Positions 1 to 8,812 of a DNA stretch of 64,000 nucleotides are shown here, piece after piece. Both the position numbers and the translations under genes were made by a program. Under the pieces are notes generated by a model. That model made no database searches, was not told the origin of the DNA, and saw only the letters and a list, made by a program, of their open reading frames with translations. The stretch is from CAXBES01 sp965367015 (lineage in GTDB: Bacteria; Bacteroidota; Bacteroidia; Flavobacteriales; Flavobacteriaceae), in NCBI GenBank assembly GCA_965367015.1, contig CBDUGY010000001.1:1-64000 (forward strand). Reading direction: 5' to 3'. The stretch's first letter is position 1; each line of letters begins with the position of its first letter.

Positions 1-828
1 ATCCTGACCAATAGGTACAAATAATTGCTCCACTTGCGCTGGAATATCATTGCGTTGAGTAAATTCAGAAGAAATAATATTTTTAGTATACGTTTTAGTT
101 TCATGACCCTCACTACTAAAGGAGAGATACATGATCCCATCCTTTACTACTACTTCATAGCTGAATTCTTCCCCTATGGCGATACCATCTTCTGGTTCTG
201 GGGGGTATGTATCCTTTTCACTCCCAACTACGGAAAAGTCATAACCCCACACCGCAGATGAATAATCCCATCTTTTAGAATTATCTTCTCCTTCAGTATT
301 GATTTCGTAATTCCAAAAGACCGAACCCTTGGTATGACCGGGAAACTTTTTGTAAAATATTTTAAGAGGTTCATTTTCATGACCGTCTGCACTGTGAATC
401 TGTCCCACTACCACAGAATATGTGGCTGCAACTCGGGCATCTCCAGTATTAGAAACATTCATCACCTTAAGAGTAGCATTCATTTTGGCATTGTTAGTGG
501 GTAACCATTTTTTCAATTGAGCCAGCTCCGTTCTGGTATTGTTTGAGGTACCATGAGTATTACCTGCATTAGGGCTTTTAAAGACTACCCATTCTTCAAT
601 TCCGTCATTTAGTGCATAGAAGTAATTCTCGTTTTCGTAATCTGTTGCTTGACCTACATTAGATCCATCACCTAAAATCAAATTCCAATGCTGAAAAAAT
701 GGTATGACATCATTTGCGTTGGTAATTGAAGTCTGTTTCTTGTTTTCCACACATCCTAAAAAAACCAGAAGGGCGGCTGTTGCAAAGAGATGGATAGTAG
801 AAACAGGTAAAACTTTTCTTGAAAACAT
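1..828 (-). CDS. PL7-family alginate lyase, lipoprotein (C-terminus beyond the window)
   Basis: The minus-strand frame is open from an ATG at 828 to the window edge (276 codons). The N-terminus is a lipoprotein signal with lipobox FLGC (Cys26), so the mature enzyme should sit in an outer or surface membrane leaflet. Two signature blocks of polysaccharide lyase family 7 are visible: RTEL at residues 99-102, matching the R(S/T)EL motif that carries the active-site Arg, and QIH at 143-145, whose Gln and His bind and act on the uronate. QIH rather than QVH usually goes with activity on guluronate-containing alginate. The third PL7 block (Y-x-K-A-G-x-Y) would lie to the left of base 1, so completeness cannot be judged. 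The family cleaves alginate by beta-elimination. The promoter and a palindromic operator lie directly upstream. The rest of any alginate utilisation locus would be outside the window. Confidence 0.85.
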   Translation of the reverse strand, partial: MFSRKVLPVSTIHLFATAALLVFLGCVENKKQTSITNANDVIPFFQHWNLILGDGSNVGQATDYENENYFYALNDGIEEWVVFKSPNAGNTHGTSNNTRTELAQLKKWLPTNNAKMNATLKVMNVSNTGDARVAATYSVVVGQIHSADGHENEPLKIFYKKFPGHTKGSVFWNYEINTEGEDNSKRWDYSSAVWGYDFSVVGSEKDTYPPEPEDGIAIGEEFSYEVVVKDGIMYLSFSSEGHETKTYTKNIISSEFTQRNDIPAQVEQLFVPIGQD

Positions 829-846
829 AATAAAGAATTTATTGAA

Positions 847-871
847 TTGGTTAACCAGATTGGTTTACCAA
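847..871. promoter_or_regulatory. Two tandem palindromes TTGGTnnACCA(A): candidate repressor operator
   Basis: The perfect palindrome TGGTTAACCA (848-857) and the near-perfect TTGGTTTACCAA (860-871) have centres 13 bp apart. The second overlaps the -7 box of the lyase promoter and the first lies just downstream of the expected transcription start. TGGTnnACCA-type sites are typical of GntR regulators of the FadR/UxuR group, which control uronate and alginate genes; that link is inference. No regulator gene lies in the window. Confidence 0.55.
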
Positions 872-899
872 ATATACTTATATTTATGGAAGTTCCAAA
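869..899 (-). promoter_or_regulatory. Bacteroidota-type promoter of the PL7 lyase gene
   Basis: Read on the minus strand, TATATTTG (876-869) matches the -7 consensus TAnnTTTG. TTTG at 899-896 matches the -33 element with a 19-bp spacer, which is the canonical spacing for the primary sigma factor of this phylum. Confidence 0.7.
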
Positions 900-1053
900 T
901 TTTTGTGGAATTTGTTTATAAACGGATCATCATTTAAAGATCCAAAAATTTGTTCTCTTTCTACTATTATTAGGCAATGAGCTAGTGCTTATTATAATTT
1001 CATAAATGCGTTGTTTCAAAGTTCCAGCAACATCAAAATAGAAATATATTGCA

Positions 1054-1086
1054 CAAAAAAGACCTAAAGCTTAAGGCTTTAGGTCT
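1054..1086 (-). terminator. Intrinsic terminator after tdh
   Basis: An 11-bp perfect stem (1060-1070 with 1076-1086) with a 5-base loop is followed on the minus strand by TTTTTT. It lies about 30 bp past the tdh stop codon. Confidence 0.85.
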
Positions 1087-1113
1087 AACAAATAAAATAG
1101 TGAATCTTAATTT

Positions 1114-2061
1114 TTAATAAGAATCCTTTAAATTATCTAACATAATCTCTGTCATATTATCTAAAGAATATTTATGCTCCCATCCCCAATCTTCTCTTGC
1201 GGCAGTATCATCTATACTTTGAGGCCATGAATCGGCGATAGCTTGTCTGAAATCCGGCTCGTAACTTATTTCGAATTCAGGAATATGCTTTTTAATACTT
1301 GCGGCTATCTCTTCAGGATTAAAACTCACGGCAGCCAGATTGTATGCACTTCTTATCTTCACATTATTTTTCTTGGCTTCCATAATACTCAACGTGGCTT
1401 CAATGGCATCGTCCATAAACATCATTGGGAGAGTAGTTTCAGCATTTAGGAAACAGATATATTTTTTATGTTTTAGTGCTTTGTGATAAATGTCTATAGC
1501 ATAATCTGTAGTTCCACCTCCGGGCAGTGTTTTATAACTTATAAGTCCCGGATAACGTATACTTCTAACATCTACACCAAAGCGTTTATGGTAGTATTCA
1601 CACCAACGTTCACCGGCCTGTTTGCTTATTCCATAGACTGTGGAAGGTTCCATGATAGTTCGTTGCGGACTATTGGCCTTAGGCGTTGATGGCCCAAAAA
1701 CGGCAATACTCGAGGGCCAGAATATTTTTTCAACCTTTTTATCCCGGGCAAGATTCAACACATTGAAAAGAGAACTCATGTTCAAATTCCAGGCTTTCAT
1801 CGGGAATTTTTCGGCGGTAGCAGAAAGCATGGCTGCCATGAGATACACGTCAGTAATTTCATAATTAATTACCACATCCTGAAGCGCATCGTAATCCATT
1901 GCATCAAAAATCTCAAAAGGGCCACCGTTCATTAATTCCTCATCACCTTCCTTTATATCACTGGCTATAACCTTATGCGCACCGAATTTTTTTCTTAAAT
2001 GAACAGTTAATTCGCTTCCTATTTGTCCCGAAGCTCCTATTATCAGGATTCTTTTTTTCAT
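1114..2061 (-). CDS. tdh: L-threonine 3-dehydrogenase, short-chain (SDR/epimerase-like) type
   Basis: This 315-residue Rossmann protein opens with the NAD-binding loop GASGQIG and carries the SDR catalytic Tyr-Lys pair in YGISKQAGE. The blocks around FWPSSIAVFGPS and PGGGTTDYAIDIYHKA are characteristic of the short-chain threonine dehydrogenases described from Flavobacterium and archaea rather than of sugar epimerases. It would oxidise L-threonine to 2-amino-3-ketobutyrate with NAD+ in the cytoplasm; the partner 2-amino-3-ketobutyrate CoA ligase is not in the window. It is a single-gene unit with its own terminator, divergent from the next gene. The length is normal for the family (about 310-320). 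Confidence 0.85.
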   Translation of the reverse strand: MKKRILIIGASGQIGSELTVHLRKKFGAHKVIASDIKEGDEELMNGGPFEIFDAMDYDALQDVVINYEITDVYLMAAMLSATAEKFPMKAWNLNMSSLFNVLNLARDKKVEKIFWPSSIAVFGPSTPKANSPQRTIMEPSTVYGISKQAGERWCEYYHKRFGVDVRSIRYPGLISYKTLPGGGTTDYAIDIYHKALKHKKYICFLNAETTLPMMFMDDAIEATLSIMEAKKNNVKIRSAYNLAAVSFNPEEIAASIKKHIPEFEISYEPDFRQAIADSWPQSIDDTAAREDWGWEHKYSLDNMTEIMLDNLKDSY

Positions 2062-2148
2062 TGAAATATTGCTATAATTGGTTGGTAAATATAGGTATAT
2101 TCTCTCCTAATTCTTTCTTAAAAAAAGAGAGGTTCACATTATAAAATA

Positions 2149-2156
2149 TATATTTG
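2149..2156 (+). promoter_or_regulatory. -7 promoter element TATATTTG
   Basis: An exact TAnnTTTG box lies 20 bp upstream of the ATG at 2177. I see no good -33 TTTG at 19-21 bp, so strength is uncertain. Confidence 0.5.
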
Positions 2157-2176
2157 TCGAACTTAGTCGGTTAACA

Positions 2177-2767
2177 ATGAAATTTTTTAGTCTCTTCGGA
2201 GTCATTTGCTTTTTTTTTGTAGTTTCTTGTGGAATTACCTCGGAAGAAAATGAGACTTCACTTCAAAACACTCAAGATAGTTCAGCTTTATACGGGGATA
2301 GTAAATTTATTTTTCCAACCCTGACTGAGAATGCTAAATTTTATATGATGCAATGGGGAGCTTTTGATGATTTTGAAAGCGAAACCAGAGGGATTAATGG
2401 CAGCACTATTGATGAATTACGCCCGCGATCTGAGCGCCTTTTAGCTCGTATAGATTCGCTTACCAAGAAAATTCCGGATACTTTATTTACGCAACCCATC
2501 TATTCTCGGGTGATGGTTGCAAAAACCAGAGCGGAATTATTAAATCAGGAAACACATAAAACCAGAATTGATTCGGTAAAACTTCAGAATTATATTAATG
2601 AAATGAATATTGCTGCGAAGAATCTTATGGTGCAGATCAACGAGAAATTTGAAAAAGACGCAATTGATCTTCAGAAAAAAGATTATGAAAAGAAAGAACT
2701 TGAAAAACAAAAGCGTTTTCTCGATTCGGTATTCAGAGCTGAACTTCGGGATAAAAATAAAAATTAA
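2177..2767 (+). CDS. Small uncharacterised lipoprotein with C-terminal coiled coil
   Basis: I do not recognise a family for this 196-residue protein. The N-terminus is a lipoprotein signal with lipobox VVSC (Cys18). The mature part starts with a short acidic, Ser/Thr-rich linker, then a mostly helical region. The last 60 residues are strongly charged (runs of Lys and Glu) and look like a coiled coil. It is likely anchored in a membrane facing the periplasm. The next gene encodes the M13 peptidase lipoprotein 86 bp downstream in the same direction, so the two could be co-transcribed, but a small hairpin lies between them. Function unknown. Confidence 0.7.
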   Translation: MKFFSLFGVICFFFVVSCGITSEENETSLQNTQDSSALYGDSKFIFPTLTENAKFYMMQWGAFDDFESETRGINGSTIDELRPRSERLLARIDSLTKKIPDTLFTQPIYSRVMVAKTRAELLNQETHKTRIDSVKLQNYINEMNIAAKNLMVQINEKFEKDAIDLQKKDYEKKELEKQKRFLDSVFRAELRDKNKN

Positions 2768-2793
2768 TTGTAACAATACATTAAAATCAATAC

Positions 2794-2810
2794 TTATACC
2801 GAAGGTATAA
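2794..2810 (+). other. Small perfect hairpin TTATACC-gaa-GGTATAA
   Basis: A 7-bp stem with a 3-base loop lies in the 86-bp gap ahead of the M13 peptidase gene. There is no T-run, so it is not a convincing terminator; it could be an operator or RNA-stability hairpin. Confidence 0.3.
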
Positions 2811-2853
2811 AAGATATATTAGAGCCATTCAAAAATTTAAAACCAAAAAACAA

Positions 2854-4920
2854 ATGAAACAAAATATTTTTAAACCTGCTGTTGTTGTACTTGCATTTGC
2901 CGCTATTTTAAGCGCCTGTAAGAATGATAATAAAATGGCAAAAGAAGACGATGTGGAAAGAGGAATTATTCTATCAAATATGGATACTACCGTAAGTCCG
3001 AAAGCAGATTTCTACAATTACGTGAACGGAAATTGGATGAAAAACACCGAAATTCCAGACGATCAAACTAGATGGGGAGGATTCAATGTGCTTCGTAAAA
3101 AAACGGATGCTGACGTGCTTGCAATTCTCGACAAAACGAAAGAAAGCAACAAGTATGCGCCCGAAACCGACCAGGCCAAAGCGTTAATGATCTTTGCTTC
3201 CGAATTAGATACGTTAGCTAGGAATAAAGCTGGAATCGAACCTTTAAAACCTGCGCTCGCAAAAATTGAAAGCATTAAAACTGTTGCCGATTTTCAAAAG
3301 GTAATGACTGAAGATGCTGTAACCATTTCACAACCTTTTGTTGGGGTGGCTGCATTTTCAAACCCTAATAACAGCGCAATTAATTCTGCCTATATCACTC
3401 CCGGTGGTCTGGGTTTACCCGACAGAGACTTCTATACTAATACCGATCCAAAATCGGTTGAAATTAGAGAGCAATATGTAGATCATATTACACGGATGCT
3501 TCAGTTTTTAGGAGATAGCGAATCGGAAGCTCGTGCTCAAGCTAAGACTATTTTAGCTTTTGAAACTAAATTGGCCAAACCGAGATTAGACAAGGTTGCG
3601 AGTAGAGATTTCAGAAACTTTAATAATCCGCGATCGATGGCGGACGTCCAGAAAATGGTTCCTGCACTAACATGGGAGCAGGCCTTTAAAGATTTAGGAG
3701 TTACTAAAAAAATGGATACTGTAATCGTTATGCAACCATCTTATATGGAAGTTGTTCAAAAAACTTTAGCTGAAGGTGACGTTGAAACATGGAAAACGGT
3801 AATGCGGTGGGCGACTCTAAACGATTCAGCAGATATGCTGACTACCGAAATTGAAAAAGCAAATTGGGACTTTTATAGTAAAACTTTAAATGGTTCAAAA
3901 TCACAAAAGCCGGCTGATGAACGCGCATTGCAAACTGTTAACGGTAGTGTGGGTGAAGCGCTTGGAAAATTATATGTTGATGAAATGTTCCCGCCTGAAG
4001 CAAAAGCGAAGGCTGAGAAAATGATCGCAAATATAATTGAAGCGTATAAAGATAGGATCAAAGCCTTAGACTGGATGAGTGATAGTACTAAAATTAAAGC
4101 TGTAGAAAAATTAGACAAATTTACAGTTAAAATAGGCTATCCCGATAAGTGGAAAGATTATTCATCTATGGAGGTTAAGCCCGAAAATACTTTTTATGAT
4201 AATATGGTAGCTGTTGGTACTTGGGGATTAAAAGATAATCTTGCCGATATCGATGAGCCTGTAGATCGCACAGAGTGGGGCATGTCACCACAAACGGTAA
4301 ATGCTTATTTCAATCCGTTTAATAATGAAATCGTATTTCCGGCTGCAATTTTACAACCCCCATTTTATGACTATAAGGCCGATGAGGCTGTTAATTATGG
4401 TGGAATCGGCGCTGTGATCGGACATGAGATCTCTCATGCATTCGATGATAGTGGAGCTCGTTTCGACGGCGATGGTAATTTGGTGAACTGGTGGTCTGAA
4501 GCCGATCTTGAGAAATTCACCGAAAGAGGGAACGCCTTAGCTGCACAATATGATAGTGTTGAGGTTTTAGACAGTGTATTTATCAATGGAAAGTTCACAT
4601 TGGGAGAAAATATCGGGGATCTTGGAGGATTACTTGGTGCTTACGATGGTTTACAACGTTTCTATAAAGAAAATGGCAGACCCGGTAAAATCGACGGATT
4701 AACACCAGAGCAACGTTTCTTTATGAGTTGGGCGACCGTTTGGCGTACCAAGCAGCGTGATGAAGCTTTGAGAAATCAGATTAAAACTGATCCACATTCT
4801 CCCGGACGTTACAGAGCAACCGAACCTCTTAAAAACATTGATGCTTTTTACGAAGCATTCGATATTAAAGAAGGGGATCCAATGTACGTAGCTCCCGAAA
4901 ACAGGGTGCGTATCTGGTAA
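2854..4920 (+). CDS. M13-family (neprilysin/PepO-like) zinc metallopeptidase, lipoprotein
   Basis: This 688-residue protein has a lipoprotein signal (lipobox LSAC, Cys22), so it is an envelope endopeptidase probably degrading oligopeptides in the periplasm. The peptidase_M13_N region covers about residues 45-420. The catalytic domain carries the zinc motif HEISH (His524, Glu525, His528) and the third ligand Glu585 in ENIGD, with Asp589 in the usual supporting position. The substrate-binding NAYF-type motif (VNAYFNP) lies before the zinc site. Length and motif order are normal for bacterial PepO enzymes. A strong terminator follows. No odd features are seen. Confidence 0.95.
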   Translation: MKQNIFKPAVVVLAFAAILSACKNDNKMAKEDDVERGIILSNMDTTVSPKADFYNYVNGNWMKNTEIPDDQTRWGGFNVLRKKTDADVLAILDKTKESNKYAPETDQAKALMIFASELDTLARNKAGIEPLKPALAKIESIKTVADFQKVMTEDAVTISQPFVGVAAFSNPNNSAINSAYITPGGLGLPDRDFYTNTDPKSVEIREQYVDHITRMLQFLGDSESEARAQAKTILAFETKLAKPRLDKVASRDFRNFNNPRSMADVQKMVPALTWEQAFKDLGVTKKMDTVIVMQPSYMEVVQKTLAEGDVETWKTVMRWATLNDSADMLTTEIEKANWDFYSKTLNGSKSQKPADERALQTVNGSVGEALGKLYVDEMFPPEAKAKAEKMIANIIEAYKDRIKALDWMSDSTKIKAVEKLDKFTVKIGYPDKWKDYSSMEVKPENTFYDNMVAVGTWGLKDNLADIDEPVDRTEWGMSPQTVNAYFNPFNNEIVFPAAILQPPFYDYKADEAVNYGGIGAVIGHEISHAFDDSGARFDGDGNLVNWWSEADLEKFTERGNALAAQYDSVEVLDSVFINGKFTLGENIGDLGGLLGAYDGLQRFYKENGRPGKIDGLTPEQRFFMSWATVWRTKQRDEALRNQIKTDPHSPGRYRATEPLKNIDAFYEAFDIKEGDPMYVAPENRVRIW

Positions 4921-4941
4921 TTATAAAAATAATTTAAGAAG

Positions 4942-4975
4942 AAAGGATCTGCCATTGGTGGATCCTTTTTTTTTT
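4942..4975 (+). terminator. Intrinsic terminator after the M13 peptidase gene
   Basis: A 12-bp stem with two G-U pairs (4942-4968) has a 3-base loop and is followed by a run of nine T. It separates the convergent M13 and SDR genes. Confidence 0.85.
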
Positions 4976-4979
4976 GGGC

Positions 4980-5783
4980 CTACAAGCTATGTTTAAATCG
5001 ATAACTCAGCACCTTTTTTAAATTAATAGAATTAACTTCCTTAAAGATCTCGTCGTTTTCTTCGGAAAAAGATGGCGGCTGTAAATTAAGCTCGGCGGCT
5101 TTTTTTGTATAATAGTCTTTTTTAGAAGGGTGATCGGGCGATACTGCATTAATTATATAACCAAACGCATCTTGTCTTATGATTTCTGAAAGAATTCGGA
5201 TGCAATCGTCTCGATGAATCAAATTTACCGGAGCGTTTCCATCGCTTAATCCTTCTCTCCCTGCGAGATATCGAACTGGTTGTCTGCTCCCACCAAATAA
5301 CCCGCCAAACCTTACAATGGTGGTCTTTATGGAAGAAGAATTAAAAAATAACTGCTCTACTTCTAAAAGCTGTTTACCCGCTTCTGAAGTTGGCTTCGGG
5401 CGTATTGTTTCAGAAACCTCGCCTTGAGAATCAGCATAAACAGATGTACTACTAATCAAAACAACTTTTGTGACTGATTCCGCTTCTATTTCAGAAAGAA
5501 AATGCTTCATCTTAAGCACATAATTAGAGCCTGTGTTACGCCTTAAACCAGGAGGGATCATAATAACTACTACATCGATGTCTTTTAAAAATCCATTTAC
5601 TTCTCCCGTGATGCCGGTTTCTGAAATTTCTAAAGGATAGACATCAAATCCGCTTTTTTGAAGATTTCCGGCTTTTTCTAATGATGTTACTGTACCCTTA
5701 ATCCGGTACCCAAGTAACATTAAATGTTGGGCGAATGGCTTTCCCAACCAACCCATTCCTGCGATTGCAATGGTTTTACTCAT
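4980..5783 (-). CDS. NAD(P)-binding SDR-family protein, YeeZ-like
   Basis: The 267-residue protein starts with a Rossmann NAD(P) loop of the form GMGWLGKP rather than the GxxGxxG of classic epimerases, as in the YeeZ group. A segment ISSTSVYADSQGEV follows the usual Ser region of extended SDRs, but the YxxxK pair is not obvious. The substrate is unknown and the location should be cytoplasmic. It lies 13 bp downstream of the M28 peptidase gene on the same strand and is probably its operon partner; the functional link is not evident. Confidence 0.75.
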   Translation of the reverse strand: MSKTIAIAGMGWLGKPFAQHLMLLGYRIKGTVTSLEKAGNLQKSGFDVYPLEISETGITGEVNGFLKDIDVVVIMIPPGLRRNTGSNYVLKMKHFLSEIEAESVTKVVLISSTSVYADSQGEVSETIRPKPTSEAGKQLLEVEQLFFNSSSIKTTIVRFGGLFGGSRQPVRYLAGREGLSDGNAPVNLIHRDDCIRILSEIIRQDAFGYIINAVSPDHPSKKDYYTKKAAELNLQPPSFSEENDEIFKEVNSINLKKVLSYRFKHSL

Positions 5784-5796
5784 ATTTTTGTTCGCC

Positions 5797-8157
5797 TTAG
5801 CGCATAGATGTTAAGGATGGAGAAATAGTATCAGTTATTTTCTTAGGCAGGTCTTCTATTGCAAATGTCTTCTTTACAACGATAGCATCGGTGACAACAA
5901 AAGGTTTTGGCATAGAATTTTTAGGTCTTTTATTAATCGTGAATTGCGAATTATTCAATAAATCATAAGAATATTCCATAACGGTAAAATTTACTTTAGA
6001 ATCCTTCATAATCGAATAGGATACCTCTAAAGAATCATTGTGAGACACGTAATACCGCAATAACAGGTTGCTTTTACGTCCTTCATATACATTACCAGTA
6101 CTATCTTTTGGAACGTTTTTACCATTAAAACGAAGTGATTGAAACGTCAAGGTAGTATCAGCATACAAATTGAGCAGGTTTATCTTCCGTTTCGGAATGA
6201 TGGTAAAGGTCACATTTCGGTAATCTCCTTCCAGAGTATCTGTATTCAAAACGGTTTCAAATAAAGGAATTTGCTTTTTTGGTGCTTCCAAAGCATAGGT
6301 GTAACCGGTTTTATATTTACTCCCCGCGGCATTAGAAACAAATTTCGAAGCTTCTTCGGGAGAATCTCCCAGATAACCTTTAGTCCAGTCGTCTAAAGCA
6401 GTATCATAAGTCGTCCAGTATGATTTGGTGGTATCGGCATCACTATAGTATACAAGACTGTTTGGTTTTTGTCTTTCTTCAGAAAAATCACTGGTAAAGT
6501 GCGCTATTAAAAAGAATACAATAGCCGATGACAGGCAAATGAATGAAAGAAAATTCTTCCATCTATAAAAGCCAACTACCGGAAGGAGCAGACCAAATAA
6601 CAGCACTGTAAAAATGCAACTCGCCACTAGCATTTTAAGTCCGAGACCCACCGGAAAAAACTGCACTAACGGGGCAAAAATAAATAAGGCAGGGGCGGCA
6701 AGAATAGTTAGCAGTAGTAAATTAGGACGTTCTTGACGGATTAACAACCACAGCGAAACAAGCCCAAAATATACAGGTATAATAAAAAAGGCACCTCCTT
6801 TTAAGTATAAGAATAATGCTACATTTATAACCAGCCAAAACATAAGTGGTGCTATAAATAAACTGGCAATCGTTTCAGGTTTGGTGTATTTACGATAAAC
6901 TCTAAAAAGAATCGCCAATGAGAAAAGTACAAAAAATGCGATATAAGTATGGCCATTATATGTAAACCCATGCTGAATTTCATTGTATTGTGGATACAGC
7001 TTCAGAAGTAAGATCCAGCCAAAATATCCTAGGATTCCACAGGATAAGAGTGAAATTAGCAAAGGAATGAAGCCTGTCCCAATAGCCTTCGCATTCAACT
7101 TATTATTTTTAATTCCGAAGAAAATAAGAATAATAAAAATTACTGTGGCAATAATAAGCATGGGCAAGATCCATGAAAAAGGATAATGAATCATTTTAAT
7201 TAATGGCAAATTCACATATACGTGATCTTCTTCCGCTTTAAGATTAGAGAGATCTGCATCTCCGAAATAGTGTAAAAGGGGTAAAAGATAGGTGCCTTGA
7301 TGTCGTAGAGTATTTCGATCTAAATTATCGAATGTGTCATTCGCTGTATGATAGTCGTAATGATCATCAATAAAAGCAAAGAAAAAACTATCGATATCCC
7401 CATCTTCTCTAAAAACAGTAGAATCGGTATCGTTTGGCAACATTTTATAAATGCTGTACATAAGTGAAGAGGCGACGGGATAATCTGGATCAGCCTCGAC
7501 AAAGGCCTTTATAAGATTTGCATTTCCTTCGTTTGTTTCGAGAATCATATTACTGGGACCCCCACTACCACGAGCTTCGAAGTTTAATACCAGTCCTGTT
7601 TCTTTAGCCCATGGATGTTCATTTACAAAGAGTTTAGCCCCATCTAAAGCAATTTCTTCGGCGTCGGTAAAGAGAACAATAATGTCATTTTTCGGTCTTT
7701 TACCACTTGCGAGATAAGCTCTTAAGCTTTCTAATATGGTTACAACACCGCTACCGGCATCACTCGCTCCAAATGAGGGTACCAGCGCACTATCATAATG
7801 CGAAAGTAACAATAGGGCTTTGCCGTCTCCGGACCCTTTTAAACGCCCCATAATATTGTGTGGCTTGTCCAGGCCTCTCCAATCCCAATTATGCACAAAA
7901 CCTTCTTGCGTTGCGGTTTCGAGGCCTAAATCCCTTAGCTGCCCCAACAAATACGCAGCAACTCTTTCGTGTTCCATTGAACCATGGTAATGTGGTGCTT
8001 TTGTGATCTCTCTTAACGGAATGAGCGCTCTTTCTGTTGAAAATTCGGTTTCAGAAATGGAAGCCGGAGTCCCTTTTCGAGGCATCAAACTAAAGAAGCT
8101 ATAATATATAAGTCCTAGGATAAGAAGCAATGACAATAGTGCGCTTATTCTTTTCAT
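5797..8157 (-). CDS. Membrane-anchored M28-family aminopeptidase
   Basis: This 786-residue protein has an N-terminal signal anchor (residues 5-25) and then an M28 zinc-aminopeptidase domain. The di-zinc ligands are all visible: His120 (SHYD), Asp133 (ASDAGSG), Glu167/Glu168 (DAEE), Glu194 and His270 (DYHTANDT). After the catalytic domain come about eight or nine hydrophobic helices (roughly residues 335-570) and a C-terminal soluble beta-rich domain (about 580-786). This architecture matches the large bacterial and yeast (Pff1-like) M28 membrane peptidases. The peptidase domain should face the periplasm. It is first in a two-gene unit with the SDR protein. Confidence 0.92.
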   Translation of the reverse strand: MKRISALLSLLLILGLIYYSFFSLMPRKGTPASISETEFSTERALIPLREITKAPHYHGSMEHERVAAYLLGQLRDLGLETATQEGFVHNWDWRGLDKPHNIMGRLKGSGDGKALLLLSHYDSALVPSFGASDAGSGVVTILESLRAYLASGKRPKNDIIVLFTDAEEIALDGAKLFVNEHPWAKETGLVLNFEARGSGGPSNMILETNEGNANLIKAFVEADPDYPVASSLMYSIYKMLPNDTDSTVFREDGDIDSFFFAFIDDHYDYHTANDTFDNLDRNTLRHQGTYLLPLLHYFGDADLSNLKAEEDHVYVNLPLIKMIHYPFSWILPMLIIATVIFIILIFFGIKNNKLNAKAIGTGFIPLLISLLSCGILGYFGWILLLKLYPQYNEIQHGFTYNGHTYIAFFVLFSLAILFRVYRKYTKPETIASLFIAPLMFWLVINVALFLYLKGGAFFIIPVYFGLVSLWLLIRQERPNLLLLTILAAPALFIFAPLVQFFPVGLGLKMLVASCIFTVLLFGLLLPVVGFYRWKNFLSFICLSSAIVFFLIAHFTSDFSEERQKPNSLVYYSDADTTKSYWTTYDTALDDWTKGYLGDSPEEASKFVSNAAGSKYKTGYTYALEAPKKQIPLFETVLNTDTLEGDYRNVTFTIIPKRKINLLNLYADTTLTFQSLRFNGKNVPKDSTGNVYEGRKSNLLLRYYVSHNDSLEVSYSIMKDSKVNFTVMEYSYDLLNNSQFTINKRPKNSMPKPFVVTDAIVVKKTFAIEDLPKKITDTISPSLTSMR

Positions 8158-8274
8158 TGGAGGTTTAATTTTTTTAAAAGTACGATAATATTAGAAAAAG
8201 TTTTTTCAGAATTTAAAATTGGGAGGATGTATTTTAAAATTGACTATCTTAGGGTGTTTTAAAAATTTTGAGGT

Positions 8275-8739
8275 ATGGGTATTAAAAGTTTTATGGGTAA
8301 AAGAGCAAAACCAACCAAGGGTGGCGCAGAGAATATTACGGTTTCAGACTATATGACTAGAAATCTTACAACCTTTACGACCGATCAATCGGTTATGGAG
8401 GTAATGACAACTCTTATCAAGAATAAGATTTCGGGCGGGCCGGTGGTGAACGAAAAAAATGAACTAGTTGGTATCATTTCCGAAGGAGATTGTATAAAAC
8501 AAATTAGTGAAAGCCGGTATTACAATCAGCCAATGGACAATGTAAAAGTGGAACATCATATGGCGAAGAATGTTGAAACTATAGATGGAAACATGAATGT
8601 ATTCGATGCAGCCAATAAGTTCCTGGAGTCAAAACACAGAAGATTTCCTATTGTAGAAAACGGCAAACTTGTAGGTCAGATAAGTCAGAAAGATGTATTA
8701 ATAGCTGCCTTAAAACTTAAAGGGCAAACCTGGAAGTAG
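8275..8739 (+). CDS. CBS-domain pair protein
   Basis: A 154-residue cytoplasmic protein that is almost entirely a tandem CBS (Bateman) module: CBS1 about residues 25-85 (VSDYMTRNLTTF then GIISEGDC), CBS2 about 95-150 (HHMAKNVETI then GQISQKDVL). Such modules bind adenine nucleotides such as AMP, ATP or c-di-AMP and act as energy sensors. No effector domain is attached, so it presumably works through a partner. It is a single gene between convergent and divergent neighbours, and its target cannot be told from context. Confidence 0.9.
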   Translation: MGIKSFMGKRAKPTKGGAENITVSDYMTRNLTTFTTDQSVMEVMTTLIKNKISGGPVVNEKNELVGIISEGDCIKQISESRYYNQPMDNVKVEHHMAKNVETIDGNMNVFDAANKFLESKHRRFPIVENGKLVGQISQKDVLIAALKLKGQTWK

Positions 8740-8812
8740 AATTCTGTTTAAATAATAATCCGATCCACACCGAGTAAAATCAGAGTCTGTGCAAGAAAGT
8801 CGATTCACACTA

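Noticed and set aside
25..261. Plus-strand frame of 78 codons at the left end
   Set aside because: It is antisense to the PL7 lyase reading frame, which explains the region far better.
1114..2061. Reading as a sugar-nucleotide epimerase or alginate-derived keto-sugar reductase
   Set aside because: The diagnostic blocks fit short-chain threonine dehydrogenase more closely, and the neighbouring lyase is separately controlled.
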